A DNA stretch of 64,000 nt from CBDCNH01 sp965219015 (GTDB lineage: Bacteria > Pseudomonadota > Alphaproteobacteria > Rhodobacterales > Rhodobacteraceae). The position numbers were made by a program, and so were the translations under genes. This document shows positions 56,776 through 64,000 of the stretch, piece by piece (position 1 is the first letter of the stretch; every line of letters begins with the position of its first letter). The notes under the pieces were generated by a model, which was given only the letters and a program-made list of their open reading frames with translations, did no database searches and had not been told where the DNA came from. The stretch covers positions 806,001-870,000 of the forward strand of contig CBDCNH010000013.1 of assembly GCA_965219015.1 (NCBI GenBank), written 5' to 3'.

Positions 56776-57813
56776 TCAGCTGTCGTAGTCGATCACGTGA
56801 TGGAGCTGCTTCTCGTACTCTAGCGCCTTGCCGGTCCCGAGCGCCACGCAGTTGAGCGATTCGTCGGCGACCGAGATGGAGAGACCGGTCTGCTCGCGGA
56901 GCGCGAGGTCAAGCTCTCCGAGGAGCGCGCCGCCGCCCGTCAGCATCACGCCCCGGTCCACGATGTCGGCCGCGAGGTCGGGCGGCGTCGCCTCGAGCGC
57001 GATCATCACCGCCTCGCAGATCGTCTGGACCGGCTCCGCGAGCGCCTCGGCGACCTGCGCCTGGTTGATCTCGGTTTCCTTCGGCACCCCGTTCAGAAGG
57101 TCGCGCCCGCGGATCATCATCGACGCGCCGCGGCCGTCGTCGGGCATCCGGCTGGTGCCGATCGAGGTCTTGATGCGCTCGGCGGTGGCGACGCCGATCA
57201 GGAGGTTGTGCTGGCGCCGCAGGTAGCTGATGATCGCCTCGTCCATGCGGTCGCCGCCGACGCGGACCGAGCGCGCGTAGACGATGTCGCCGAGCGACAG
57301 GACCGCGACCTCGGTCGTGCCGCCGCCGATGTCGACGACCATGTTGCCGGTCGGGTCGGTGATCGGCATCCCCGCGCCGATGGCCGCGGCGATCGGCTCC
57401 GCGATCAGCCCCGCGCGCCGCGCGCCCGCCGAGAGCACCGACTGGCGGATCGCGCGCTTCTCGACCGGGGTGGCGCCGTAGGGCACGCAGACGATGATCT
57501 TCGGCTTCGAGAACGTCGAGCGCCGCGCGACCTTGCGGATGAAGTGCTTGATCATCTCCTCGGCCACGTCGAAGTCGGCGATCACGCCGTCGCGCATCGG
57601 CCGGATCGCCTCGATGCTGCCGGGCGTGCGGCCGAGCATCAGCTTGGCGTCCTCGCCGACCGCGAGCACCTGCTTCTTGCCGTCCTTGACATGGAACGCG
57701 ACGACGGACGGCTCGTTGAGGATGATGCCGCGGCCCTTGACGTAGACGAGCGTGTTGGCGGTGCCGAGGTCGATGGCCATGTCGGACGAGAAAAGACCAG
57801 ACAAACCGAACAT
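56776..57813 (-). CDS. mreB: Rod shape-determining protein MreB
   Basis: A 345-residue bacterial actin with MFGLSGLFSSDMAIDLGTANTLVYVKGRGI at the N-terminus, phosphate loop VDIGGGTTEVAVLSLG and GGALLGELDLAL adenosine region. The ATG at 57813 matches the family start; a longer in-frame start at 57855 is rejected. It guides lateral wall synthesis, so the cell is expected to be rod-shaped or elongated. Confidence 0.97.
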   Translation of the reverse strand: MFGLSGLFSSDMAIDLGTANTLVYVKGRGIILNEPSVVAFHVKDGKKQVLAVGEDAKLMLGRTPGSIEAIRPMRDGVIADFDVAEEMIKHFIRKVARRSTFSKPKIIVCVPYGATPVEKRAIRQSVLSAGARRAGLIAEPIAAAIGAGMPITDPTGNMVVDIGGGTTEVAVLSLGDIVYARSVRVGGDRMDEAIISYLRRQHNLLIGVATAERIKTSIGTSRMPDDGRGASMMIRGRDLLNGVPKETEINQAQVAEALAEPVQTICEAVMIALEATPPDLAADIVDRGVMLTGGGALLGELDLALREQTGLSISVADESLNCVALGTGKALEYEKQLHHVIDYDS

Positions 57814-57866
57814 TCCCGCTCTTTTCCTGTCAGCCGCATCGCGCAGGGCCCGCACCGGCCGGCGCC

Positions 57867-57896
57867 CTTATAGGCGCCCGCCGCGGAAAGGGTAAA
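57867..57896 (-). promoter_or_regulatory. Candidate sigma-70 promoter for mreB
   Basis: On the minus strand TTTACC (-35, 57891-57896) and TATAAG (-10, 57867-57872) are separated by 18 bp, 53 bp upstream of the mreB start. The -10 differs from consensus at one position. AT-rich relative to its surroundings. Confidence 0.5.
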
Positions 57897-58056
57897 GGCC
57901 CGCCCGCCCGCCGCGGCGCGCCGGCAGCCCCCGCGGCTAGGGCGGGCGCTCCCGGAATATCGCAATCCTCCAAGCCACGCCGAGACGTCGCGCAGCAATT
58001 GGCGCCGAAAGGTCGGAGAAGGACAAACCGTCGATCTTCCGCCGATGGGCGCAGAC

Positions 58057-58080
58057 GGGCCGGACATCGCCGTCCGGCCC
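58057..58080 (-). terminator. Terminator-like hairpin after leuA
   Basis: A perfect 9-bp stem GGGCCGGAC/GTCCGGCCC with a 6-nt loop starts 6 bp beyond the leuA stop. No T-run follows, so it may end transcription weakly or protect the 3' end. It separates leuA from the mreB promoter. Confidence 0.6.
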
Positions 58081-58086
58081 CGCCGC

Positions 58087-59637
58087 CTACTCCGCCACGG
58101 CTTCGGGCCGGGTCTTCTCCCGACGGGCGATCAGCTTGTTGAGCGCGTTCACGTAGGCCTTGGCGGAGGCCACGACCGTATCGGTGTCCGCCGACTGCCC
58201 GGTCACGATCTTGCCGTCCTCCTCCATCCGGACCGACACCGTCGCCTGCGCGTCGGTGCCTTCGGTCACGGCATGGACCTGGTAGAGTTGCAGCCGCGCC
58301 GTATGCGGAAAGAGCGCCTTGATCGCGTTGAAGGTCGCGTCCACCGGCCCGTCGCCCGTCGCCTCCATCCGCGCCTCCGCCCCGCCGATGGTCAGCGTGA
58401 GGTCGGACGACGGCGCGCAGGTGCCGCAGACCACGCGCAGCGACGCGACCTGGATGTGGTCGTTGGCCGCCTGCGTCGTGCTGTCCTGCATCAGGGCCAC
58501 GAGGTCGTCGTCGAAGACCTCCTTCTTGCGGTCCGCGAGCGCCTTGAAGCGCACGAACACGTCGGCGAGCTGGTTGTCGGCGACCGTGTAGCCGAGGTCG
58601 CCGAGCTTGGCGCGGAGCGCCGCCCGTCCCGAGTGCTTGCCCATGACGAGGTTGGTCTCGGTGAGCCCGATGTCGGCGGGGCGCATGATCTCGAAGGTCT
58701 CCGCGTTCTTCAGCACGCCGTCCTGGTGGATGCCGCTTTCGTGCAGGAACGCGTTCTTGCCGACGATGGCCTTGTTGAACTGCACCGGGAAGCCCGAGAC
58801 GGTGGCCACGAGGCGGCTCGCGCGGATGATCTTCGTGGTGTCGATGCCGGTGCGGTAGGGCATGATGTCGTTGCGGACCCGCATCGCCATCACCACCTCC
58901 TCGAGCGCCGTGTTGCCGGCGCGCTCGCCGAGGCCGTTGATCGTGCATTCGATCTGCCGCGCCCCCGCCGCCACCGCCGCGAGCGCGTTCGCGGTCGCCA
59001 TTCCGAGGTCGTTGTGGCAGTGCGTGGCGAAGGTCACGGCGTCGGCGCCCGGCACTTGCGCGATCAGCATCGCGATGAGGTCGGCGCTCTCGCGGGGCGC
59101 GGTGTAGCCCACCGTGTCGGGAATGTTGATCGTCGTGGCGCCCGCCGCGATGGCGATGCCGATGACGCGCGCGAGGTAGTCGTGCTCGGTCCGCGTCGCG
59201 TCCATCGGCGACCATTGCACGTCGTCGCAGAGGTTGCGCGCGCGGGTCACGGTCGCGTGGATGCGCTCGGCCATCGCGTCCTGCGTCAGCCGGGTGATCT
59301 CGCGGTGGAGGGGCGAGGTGCCGATGAAGGTGTGGATGCGCGGCCGGCGGGCGTGGCGCACCGCCTCCCAAGCGCGGTCGATGTCGGCGGGGTTGGCGCG
59401 GGCGAGGCCGCAGATCACGGCGCGCTCGGCAAGCCGCGCGATGTCGCGCACCGCCTCGAAGTCGCCGTCGGAGGCGATCGGGAAGCCTGCCTCGATGATG
59501 TCGACGCCCATGTCGTCGAGGAGGGCCGCGATCTCGCGCTTCTCGGCGAGGGTCATCGTGGCGCCGGGGCTCTGCTCGCCGTCGCGCAGCGTGGTGTCGA
59601 AGATCAGGACGCGGTCCTGCTCGGGGATGTCGGTCAT
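58087..59637 (-). CDS. leuA: 2-isopropylmalate synthase
   Basis: A 516-residue LeuA type 1 enzyme: the HMGL-like barrel opens with VLIFDTTLRDGEQSPGATMT (metal-binding Asp), has THCHNDLGMATANALAAVAAGARQIECTINGLGERAGNTALEEVVMAM and GKNAFLHESGIHQDGVLKN, and a C-terminal allosteric domain (about 390-510) for leucine feedback. First committed step of leucine synthesis. The ATG at 59637 matches the family N-terminus; a GTG 17 codons upstream is possible. It is preceded by a leucine-rich leader peptide. Confidence 0.95.
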   Translation of the reverse strand: MTDIPEQDRVLIFDTTLRDGEQSPGATMTLAEKREIAALLDDMGVDIIEAGFPIASDGDFEAVRDIARLAERAVICGLARANPADIDRAWEAVRHARRPRIHTFIGTSPLHREITRLTQDAMAERIHATVTRARNLCDDVQWSPMDATRTEHDYLARVIGIAIAAGATTINIPDTVGYTAPRESADLIAMLIAQVPGADAVTFATHCHNDLGMATANALAAVAAGARQIECTINGLGERAGNTALEEVVMAMRVRNDIMPYRTGIDTTKIIRASRLVATVSGFPVQFNKAIVGKNAFLHESGIHQDGVLKNAETFEIMRPADIGLTETNLVMGKHSGRAALRAKLGDLGYTVADNQLADVFVRFKALADRKKEVFDDDLVALMQDSTTQAANDHIQVASLRVVCGTCAPSSDLTLTIGGAEARMEATGDGPVDATFNAIKALFPHTARLQLYQVHAVTEGTDAQATVSVRMEEDGKIVTGQSADTDTVVASAKAYVNALNKLIARREKTRPEAVAE

Positions 59638-59661
59638 GTCGGGGGTCCGGTCTCGGTGGCG

Positions 59662-59716
59662 GTCGGGGGACTGTCCGACGCTGGTCACATCCGAGCGGTC
59701 GCGCCGGGGCCCGCTC
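59662..59716 (-). promoter_or_regulatory. Possible leuA attenuator hairpins
   Basis: Downstream of the leader-peptide stop, two dyads are visible: GAGCGG (59711-59716) with CCGCTC (59693-59698), the first arm overlapping the leader stop codon, and GTCGG (59675-59679) with CCGAC (59662-59666). No T-run follows, so translation-coupled masking of the leuA start or a Rho-dependent mechanism is as likely as classical attenuation. Confidence 0.4.
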
Positions 59717-59765
59717 AGCGACAGCCAAGAAGGAGCAGTTGAGCCGTGATGCGAGGCGCGGTCAT
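59715..59765 (-). CDS. Leucine-rich leader peptide of leuA
   Basis: A 16-codon frame on the minus strand, MTAPRITAQLLLLGCR, ends 77 bp before the leuA ATG. It has four consecutive Leu codons, CTG CTC CTT CTT; CTT is scarce in this GC-rich DNA. A Leu run near the end of a short reading frame directly upstream of a leucine-biosynthesis gene is the hallmark of ribosome-mediated attenuation. No strong ribosome binding site is seen (GCGGA just upstream). Confidence 0.7.
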   Translation of the reverse strand: MTAPRITAQLLLLGCR

Positions 59766-59860
59766 TCCGCGACGATAGCGGGGGCCCGCGGCGCGGGAAA
59801 GCCCGAAAAGCGCCGAGATGCCGCGTTGGCCCGCCGCCGTGCGTCGGCTAGTCCGGGCAC

Positions 59861-60502
59861 ATGGAACGGGCAGCGGTCATCGGCGCGTCAGGCGGCATCG
59901 GGCAAGCGCTTGCGGCGGGGCTCGACGCGCGGGGCGTCGAGGTCGTGCGGCTGTCCCGCAGCGGCGGCTTCGACGTGACCGATGAGGGAAGCGTCGCCGC
60001 GGGCCTCGCGGGCGGCTTCGACATGGTGCTCGTGGCCTCGGGCGGGCTCGGCGAGCCGGAGAAGCAGCTCCGCGCCTTCGACCCCGCCGCGTTCGCCGCG
60101 CAGGTGGCGCTCAACGCCGCGGGGCCGCTGCTGGTGCTGAAGCACGCGGCTCCCCTGATGCCGCGCGATCGGCGCGCGGTGTTCGCGGCGCTCTCGGCGC
60201 GCGTGGGCTCGATCGGCGACAACGCGCTCGGAGGCTGGTACTCCTACCGCGCGGCCAAGGCGGCGCTGAACCAGCTCGTCCACACCGCCGCCATCGAGTT
60301 CGCCCGCACGCACCCGGAGGCGGTCTGCGTGACGCTGCACCCCGGCACCGTCGCCACGCGCTTTACCGCCGACTACGCCGGCACCCGGCCGATGGACAGC
60401 CCGGAGACCGCGGCGGGGCACCTCCTCGGCGTGCTGGATGGCCTCGGGCCCGAGGACACCGGCGGCTTCTTCGACCAGCACGGGGAGCGCATCGCATGGT
60501 GA
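59861..60502 (+). CDS. Short-chain dehydrogenase (CsgA-like SDR)
   Basis: A 213-residue SDR with AAVIGASGGIGQALAAGLDARG, a DMVLVASGGLG loop in place of the usual NNAG, FAALSARVGSIGDN (Ser), and YSYRAAKAALNQLV (Tyr, Lys). Such SDRs commonly lie beside Fe-S photolyase genes in marine alphaproteobacteria. It overlaps the photolyase gene by 7 bp. Substrate unknown. Divergent from leuA. Confidence 0.88.
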   Translation: MERAAVIGASGGIGQALAAGLDARGVEVVRLSRSGGFDVTDEGSVAAGLAGGFDMVLVASGGLGEPEKQLRAFDPAAFAAQVALNAAGPLLVLKHAAPLMPRDRRAVFAALSARVGSIGDNALGGWYSYRAAKAALNQLVHTAAIEFARTHPEAVCVTLHPGTVATRFTADYAGTRPMDSPETAAGHLLGVLDGLGPEDTGGFFDQHGERIAW

Positions 60503-62025
60503 CGCGGCTCGTCCTCGTCCTCGGCGACCAGCTCACCGAAGGCGTCGCGGCGCTGCGGGAGGCCGATCCCGCGCGCGATGTCGTGGTGATGGCGGAGGTC
60601 GCGGAGGAGGCGACCTACGTGCCTCACCACCCGAAGAAGATCGCGTTCCTCTTCGCGGCGATGCGGAAGTTCGCGGCCGGGCTCGAGGCGGCCGGATGGC
60701 GCGTCGCCTATACCCGGCTCGACGACCCCGACAACGCCGGCAGCATTGGGGCGGAGCTTCTGCGCCGCGCCGCCGAGCACGGCGCCCGCGAGGTCATCGC
60801 CACGGCCCCCGGCGAGTGGCGGCTGATCGAGGCGCTCGACGCCCTGCCGCTTCCCGTGCGCCAGCTCCCCGACGACCGCTTCCTGTGCTCCCTCGACGCG
60901 TTCGCCGCCTGGGCCAAGGACCGCAAGTCGCTCCGCATGGAGTGGTTCTACCGCGACATGCGCCGCCGCACCGGGCTGATGATGGAGGGCGACGACCCCG
61001 CCGGCGGGCAGTGGAACTTCGACCACGACAACCGCAAGCCCGCCCGCGACGACCTCCTCCGCGAGGGCCCGCTGCGCTTCGAGCCCGATGACCTGACGCG
61101 CGAGGTGCTGGCGCTCGTGGCCGCGCGCTTCGGCGACCATTTCGGCGACCTCGAGCCGTTCTGGTTCGCGACCGACCGCGCCGGGGCGCTGCAGGCGCTC
61201 GACCACTTCGTCGCGACCGCGGCGCCCGGCTTCGGCGAGGTGCAGGACGCGATGCTGGAGCGCGACCGCTTCCTCAACCACGCGGTGCTCTCGCCCTACA
61301 TCAACGCAGGGCTCCTCGGCCCGATGGAGGTCTGCCGCGCGGTCGAGGCCGCCTGGCGCGAAGGCCGCGTGCCGATCAACTCGGCGGAGGGCTTCATCCG
61401 CCAGATCCTCGGCTGGCGCGAGTACATGCGCGGCGTCTACTTCCTCGAGGGGCCGGGCTACACCTCGCGCAACGTGCTCGGCCACGACCGGGCGCTGCCG
61501 GCGGTCTACTGGGGCGGGCCGACGCGGATGAACTGCATGGCCCATGCCGTGGGCCAGACGCAGGCCGAGGCCTACGCGCACCACATCCAGCGGCTGATGG
61601 TGACGGGGAACTTCGCGCTCCTCGCGGGGCTCGCACCGGCGGAGGTACAGGAGTGGTACCTCGCGGTCTACGCCGACGCCTACGAATGGGTCGAGGCGCC
61701 CAACGTCGTCGGCATGGCGCTCTTCGCCGACGGCGGCACGGTGGGCTCGAAGCCCTACGTGTCGTCGGGCGCCTACATCAACCGCATGTCGGACTACTGC
61801 CGCCCCTGCGCCTACAAGGTCCGTGACCGCGCCGGGGCCGACGCCTGCCCGTTCAATCTCCTCTACTGGTCCTTCCTCGCCCGCCACCGCGACCGCTTCG
61901 AGCCGAACCCCCGCATGGCGCAGATGTACCGCACCTGGGACCGCATGGACGCGGGCCACCGGAAGACCGTCCTCGCCGAAGCCGAAGCCTGGCTCGCCCG
62001 GCTGGACGCGGGAGAGGGGGTCTAG
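60496..62025 (+). CDS. Cryptochrome/photolyase family protein, iron-sulfur bacterial type (PhrB-like)
   Basis: A 509-residue protein of the FeS-BCP class, prokaryotic (6-4) photolyases. N-terminal domain LVLVLGDQLTEGVAALREAD; HHPKKIAFLFAAMRKFAAGL; FAD-binding region EGFIRQILGWREYMRGVYF and YADAYEWVEAPNVVGMALFADGG. Four Cys that hold the cubane cluster are visible: one in RMNCMAH and three in SDYCRPCAYKVRDRAGADACPFN. It repairs UV lesions or senses light. Full length. Confidence 0.92.
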   Translation: MVTRLVLVLGDQLTEGVAALREADPARDVVVMAEVAEEATYVPHHPKKIAFLFAAMRKFAAGLEAAGWRVAYTRLDDPDNAGSIGAELLRRAAEHGAREVIATAPGEWRLIEALDALPLPVRQLPDDRFLCSLDAFAAWAKDRKSLRMEWFYRDMRRRTGLMMEGDDPAGGQWNFDHDNRKPARDDLLREGPLRFEPDDLTREVLALVAARFGDHFGDLEPFWFATDRAGALQALDHFVATAAPGFGEVQDAMLERDRFLNHAVLSPYINAGLLGPMEVCRAVEAAWREGRVPINSAEGFIRQILGWREYMRGVYFLEGPGYTSRNVLGHDRALPAVYWGGPTRMNCMAHAVGQTQAEAYAHHIQRLMVTGNFALLAGLAPAEVQEWYLAVYADAYEWVEAPNVVGMALFADGGTVGSKPYVSSGAYINRMSDYCRPCAYKVRDRAGADACPFNLLYWSFLARHRDRFEPNPRMAQMYRTWDRMDAGHRKTVLAEAEAWLARLDAGEGV

Positions 62026-62050
62026 ACGCCGGTCGCGCGAGAGGTGGAGC

Positions 62051-62570
62051 GTGCTGATGCGCCCCGTTCTGCGGCTCGCTTCTGCGGGAGAAGCGAACAT
62101 CGGCGAGGCGTCCGACGCGATGGCCGCCGCGTCCGGCCTCACCGGTGACGCGCGCGGGGAGCTGCTCCCGAGCGGCACGCAGCGCGTCATCGCCAACCGC
62201 GTGCATTTGGCGCGGAAATATCTCAAGCAGGCCGGGCTGGTGCGACGACGGCGTGATCGACCGCGATCCGCTCGGCGTCGAGCAGGTCTGCGTGCAGGCC
62301 AAGCGGGGCGGCCCCAGGAGCGCCGTCGGCGTGCGGGACATCCGCGACTTCTTTGGGGCGCTGAACCTCAAGCGCACGTCGAAGGGCATCTTCGTCACCA
62401 CGTCGTCGTTCACCGCGAGCGCCGTCGAGACCGCGCGCGGCCTCGGCCGGCGTATCGTCCTCATCGACGGACGGCGGCTGGCGCAGCGCATGGTGCGCTA
62501 CACCGCCGGCTGCCGTGAGGAGGCGGTGCTGCGCGCGCGGCGGGTGGACGGCGCCTTCTTCGAGGACTGA
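62051..62570 (+). pseudogene. mrr: Mrr-type restriction endonuclease, internally deleted and frameshifted
   Basis: An N-terminal winged-helix part (MRPVLRLASAGEANIGEASDAMAAASGLTG, then ELLPSG and NRVHLARKYLKQAGLV) reads in one frame to about 62240. A catalytic-domain part (DDGVIDRDPLGVEQVCVQAKR, FFGALNLKRTSKGIFVTTSSFTASAVETARGLGRRIVLIDG) continues in another frame to a TGA at 62568. The linker and start of the catalytic domain, about 100 residues in intact Mrr, are missing. Catalytic D...QAK residues survive, but the frameshift makes it non-functional as one protein. Confidence 0.85.
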
Positions 62571-62573
62571 GCC

Positions 62574-63326
62574 CTAGAGCCGGATCGCCGACGCAAGCCG
62601 GCCGTAGTCGGCTTCGCCGCGGTGGACCGAGCGGCGGTAGGAGTAGAAGCGCGCCTCGTCGGCGTAGGTGCAATGCCCGGTGAAGGTCGCCGCGACGCCG
62701 GCGGCACGGAGGCGGGCGAGGCCGTAGGCGGGCAGGTCGAACTGCCGTCGGTCGGCCTCGCCCTCGGCGAAGAAGGCGAGGCTGGCGGGGTCGTCGGCGA
62801 CGAAACGGGCCTCGAACTCGGGGCCGACCTCGTAGGCGGCTTGCGTGAGCGACGGTCCGATCGCCGCACGGATGCGGTCGCGCGCGGCGCCGAGCGCCTC
62901 CATCGCGGCGACGGTCGCCTCGAGGACGCCGCCGAGCGCGCCTTTCCAGCCGGCATGTGCCGCACCGATCACGCCTGCGTCCGCGTCGGCGAAGAGCACG
63001 GGCTGGCAGTCCGCGGTGAGGATCGCGAGTGCCAGACCGGGTCGGTCGGTGACCATCGCATCGGCCCGGAGGCGCTCTGCCGGGGCCTCGCGCACCGTCA
63101 CGACCTCCGCGGAATGGACCTGCGCCAGCGACACCAGCGACGCGGGGGCCACGCCCATCGCGCCGGCCACGCGGGCGCGGTTGATGGCGACGGCGCCGGC
63201 CTGGTCCGACGAGCCCGGCCCGCAGTTGAGCCCCTCGAAAATCCCCGAGGACGCACCGCCGAGGCGCGTGAAGAAGCCGTGGTGGGCATGCCCGAGTTCG
63301 GGCGCGATGATGATCTCGAGGCTCAC
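62574..63326 (-). CDS. pgeF: Purine nucleoside phosphorylase-like, laccase-domain protein (PgeF/YfiH family)
   Basis: A 250-residue protein with the CNF1/YfiH-like fold: HGFFTRLGGASSGIFEGLNCG, SLAQVHSAEVV (His), LTADCQPVLFAD (Cys) and GAAHAGWKGALGGVLEATVAAM (His), a zinc-binding His/Cys set. Members are linked to removal of faulty peptidoglycan precursors or to purine nucleoside cleavage. GTG start overlapping the methyltransferase stop. Converges on the mrr remnant. Confidence 0.9.
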   Translation of the reverse strand: MSLEIIIAPELGHAHHGFFTRLGGASSGIFEGLNCGPGSSDQAGAVAINRARVAGAMGVAPASLVSLAQVHSAEVVTVREAPAERLRADAMVTDRPGLALAILTADCQPVLFADADAGVIGAAHAGWKGALGGVLEATVAAMEALGAARDRIRAAIGPSLTQAAYEVGPEFEARFVADDPASLAFFAEGEADRRQFDLPAYGLARLRAAGVAATFTGHCTYADEARFYSYRRSVHRGEADYGRLASAIRL

Positions 63327-64000
63327 GGACCGACTCCGGGCGGCGCCGCTCGCTCCACGGGTGACAGCGCCTGGACCTTGAAGAGGGTGCCCATCCCGGC
63401 CGGATCGGTGAGGCGGCGGAGCGCCGCGAGGTGGGTCGCGAGCCGCTCGCCATCGAGGCCGGTCGCCAGACGCTCGGCGCGCAGTCCGATGCCGAGGCGC
63501 TCGAGGAAGGCGCCTTGCCCGACCGGGCCGTGGACCGCCACCCCATTGGCGGCAGCGGCGAGTGCCGCGAAATCGACGTGCGCGGTCAAGTCGGCCTCGC
63601 CGGGTGCCGCGAGCGGGTCGGCGAAGGCGTGCCGCGAGACCGCTTGCAGCGTGTCGCCGGTGCCGCCGTTCGACCCGTAGTCGATGACGAGCGCCGCGCC
63701 GCCGCGGGCCACGCGCCGCGCGATCTCCATGACGATCCGGTCGGCGGCGGGCCGGATCTCCACGAGCGTCCCCTCCACCTCGGCACGGCCCGCGAGGACC
63801 GCCGGCGCGCTCGGGCCCGTGAGCCCGAAGACGAGCGCCTCGTCCGCGAGCCCCACGACGCGCTCGCGCCAGGCGCCGCCCGCGCGCACGAACTGGCGGA
63901 TCGGCAGGGCGTCGAAGAATTCGTTGGCGACGAGAAGGAGCGGGCGCTCGGGCAGCGCGGCCACATCCGTCAGCCACGTCACCTCGTGCCCGCCCAGCGC
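63323..64000 (-). CDS. SAM-dependent methyltransferase of the MidA/NDUFAF7 family; 5' end outside window
   Basis: The frame is open to the right window edge; 226 C-terminal residues are visible. PLLLVANEFFDALPIRQFVRAGGAWRERVV, IMEIARRVARGGAALVIDYGSNGGTGDTLQAVSRHAFADPLAAPGEADLTAHVDFAALAAAA are characteristic of this family, whose eukaryotic member methylates an Arg of complex I. The SAM-binding N-terminal part is not in the window. Co-directional and overlapping with pgeF, an arrangement common in Rhodobacterales. Confidence 0.88.
   Translation of the reverse strand, partial: ALGGHEVTWLTDVAALPERPLLLVANEFFDALPIRQFVRAGGAWRERVVGLADEALVFGLTGPSAPAVLAGRAEVEGTLVEIRPAADRIVMEIARRVARGGAALVIDYGSNGGTGDTLQAVSRHAFADPLAAPGEADLTAHVDFAALAAAANGVAVHGPVGQGAFLERLGIGLRAERLATGLDGERLATHLAALRRLTDPAGMGTLFKVQALSPVERAAPPGVGP

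Noticed and set aside
58057..58080. Hairpin as a classical Rho-independent terminator
   Set aside because: No T-run follows on either strand, so it is reported only as terminator-like.

Overview
The window looks like chromosomal DNA of an alphaproteobacterium, most likely a high-GC member of the Rhodobacterales. The grounds are very GC-rich coding DNA (not computed), many GTG starts and ATGA/GTGA gene overlaps, several TRAP transporters, an mreBCD-mrdA-rodA block next to leuA, an SDR plus Fe-S photolyase pair, and a znuA/zur/znuCB locus. Genus cannot be fixed from sequence alone. No rRNA, tRNA, CRISPR array, phage or insertion sequence was seen.

Layout. 1-7.2 kb (minus): hexuronate catabolism, uxaC - TRAP dctPQM - kdgF-like cupin - kduI - kduD - uxuB (cut by the window edge). 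7.2-13.7 kb: malonate module, with a matR-like GntR regulator divergent from a TRAP transporter, malonyl-CoA decarboxylase and malonyl-CoA synthetase. 13.7-16.9 kb (minus): polar amino-acid ABC importer. 17.0-31.4 kb: surface-glycan island with several glycosyltransferases, a UDP-xylose synthase, an FAD enzyme, a PglK-like ABC flippase, a sulfotransferase-like protein and a beta-propeller protein. 31.5-34.6 kb: urate hydroxylase puuD, remnant of a sugar-ABC ATPase, a secreted histidine-phosphatase-like protein and a 0.7 kb gene-free gap. 34.6-47.4 kb: galactoside catabolism, in which alpha- and beta-galactosidase, mutarotase, sugar dehydrogenase, lactonase, KDGal kinase and KDPGal aldolase are fused by overlapping ends to an ABC sugar importer; an IclR regulator and the importer ATPase are divergent. 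47.4-50.3 kb: zinc uptake. 50.3-57.9 kb: UDP-glucuronate epimerase, 2-hydroxyacid dehydrogenase and the elongasome genes. 58-64 kb: leuA with a leucine-rich leader peptide, SDR plus photolyase, a broken mrr gene, and pgeF plus a MidA-like methyltransferase cut by the right edge.

How the parts work together. The first half of the uronate operon imports acids by TRAP and takes unsaturated and saturated uronates towards 2-keto-3-deoxygluconate. The galactose block encodes most of a De Ley-Doudoroff route (galactose to galactonate to KDGal to KDPGal to pyruvate and glyceraldehyde-3-phosphate), but galactonate dehydratase is not in the window. The malonate block imports malonate, activates it to malonyl-CoA and decarboxylates it to acetyl-CoA. 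The glycan island carries the enzymes for nucleotide-sugar supply, sugar transfer, sulfation and membrane flipping of one unknown glycan.

The most notable non-coding signals are the leuA leader peptide with four consecutive Leu codons, strong hairpins placed just after the binding-protein gene in three separate transport operons, a TTGTATACAA palindrome at the malonate locus, and a Zur-type box touching the zur start codon.
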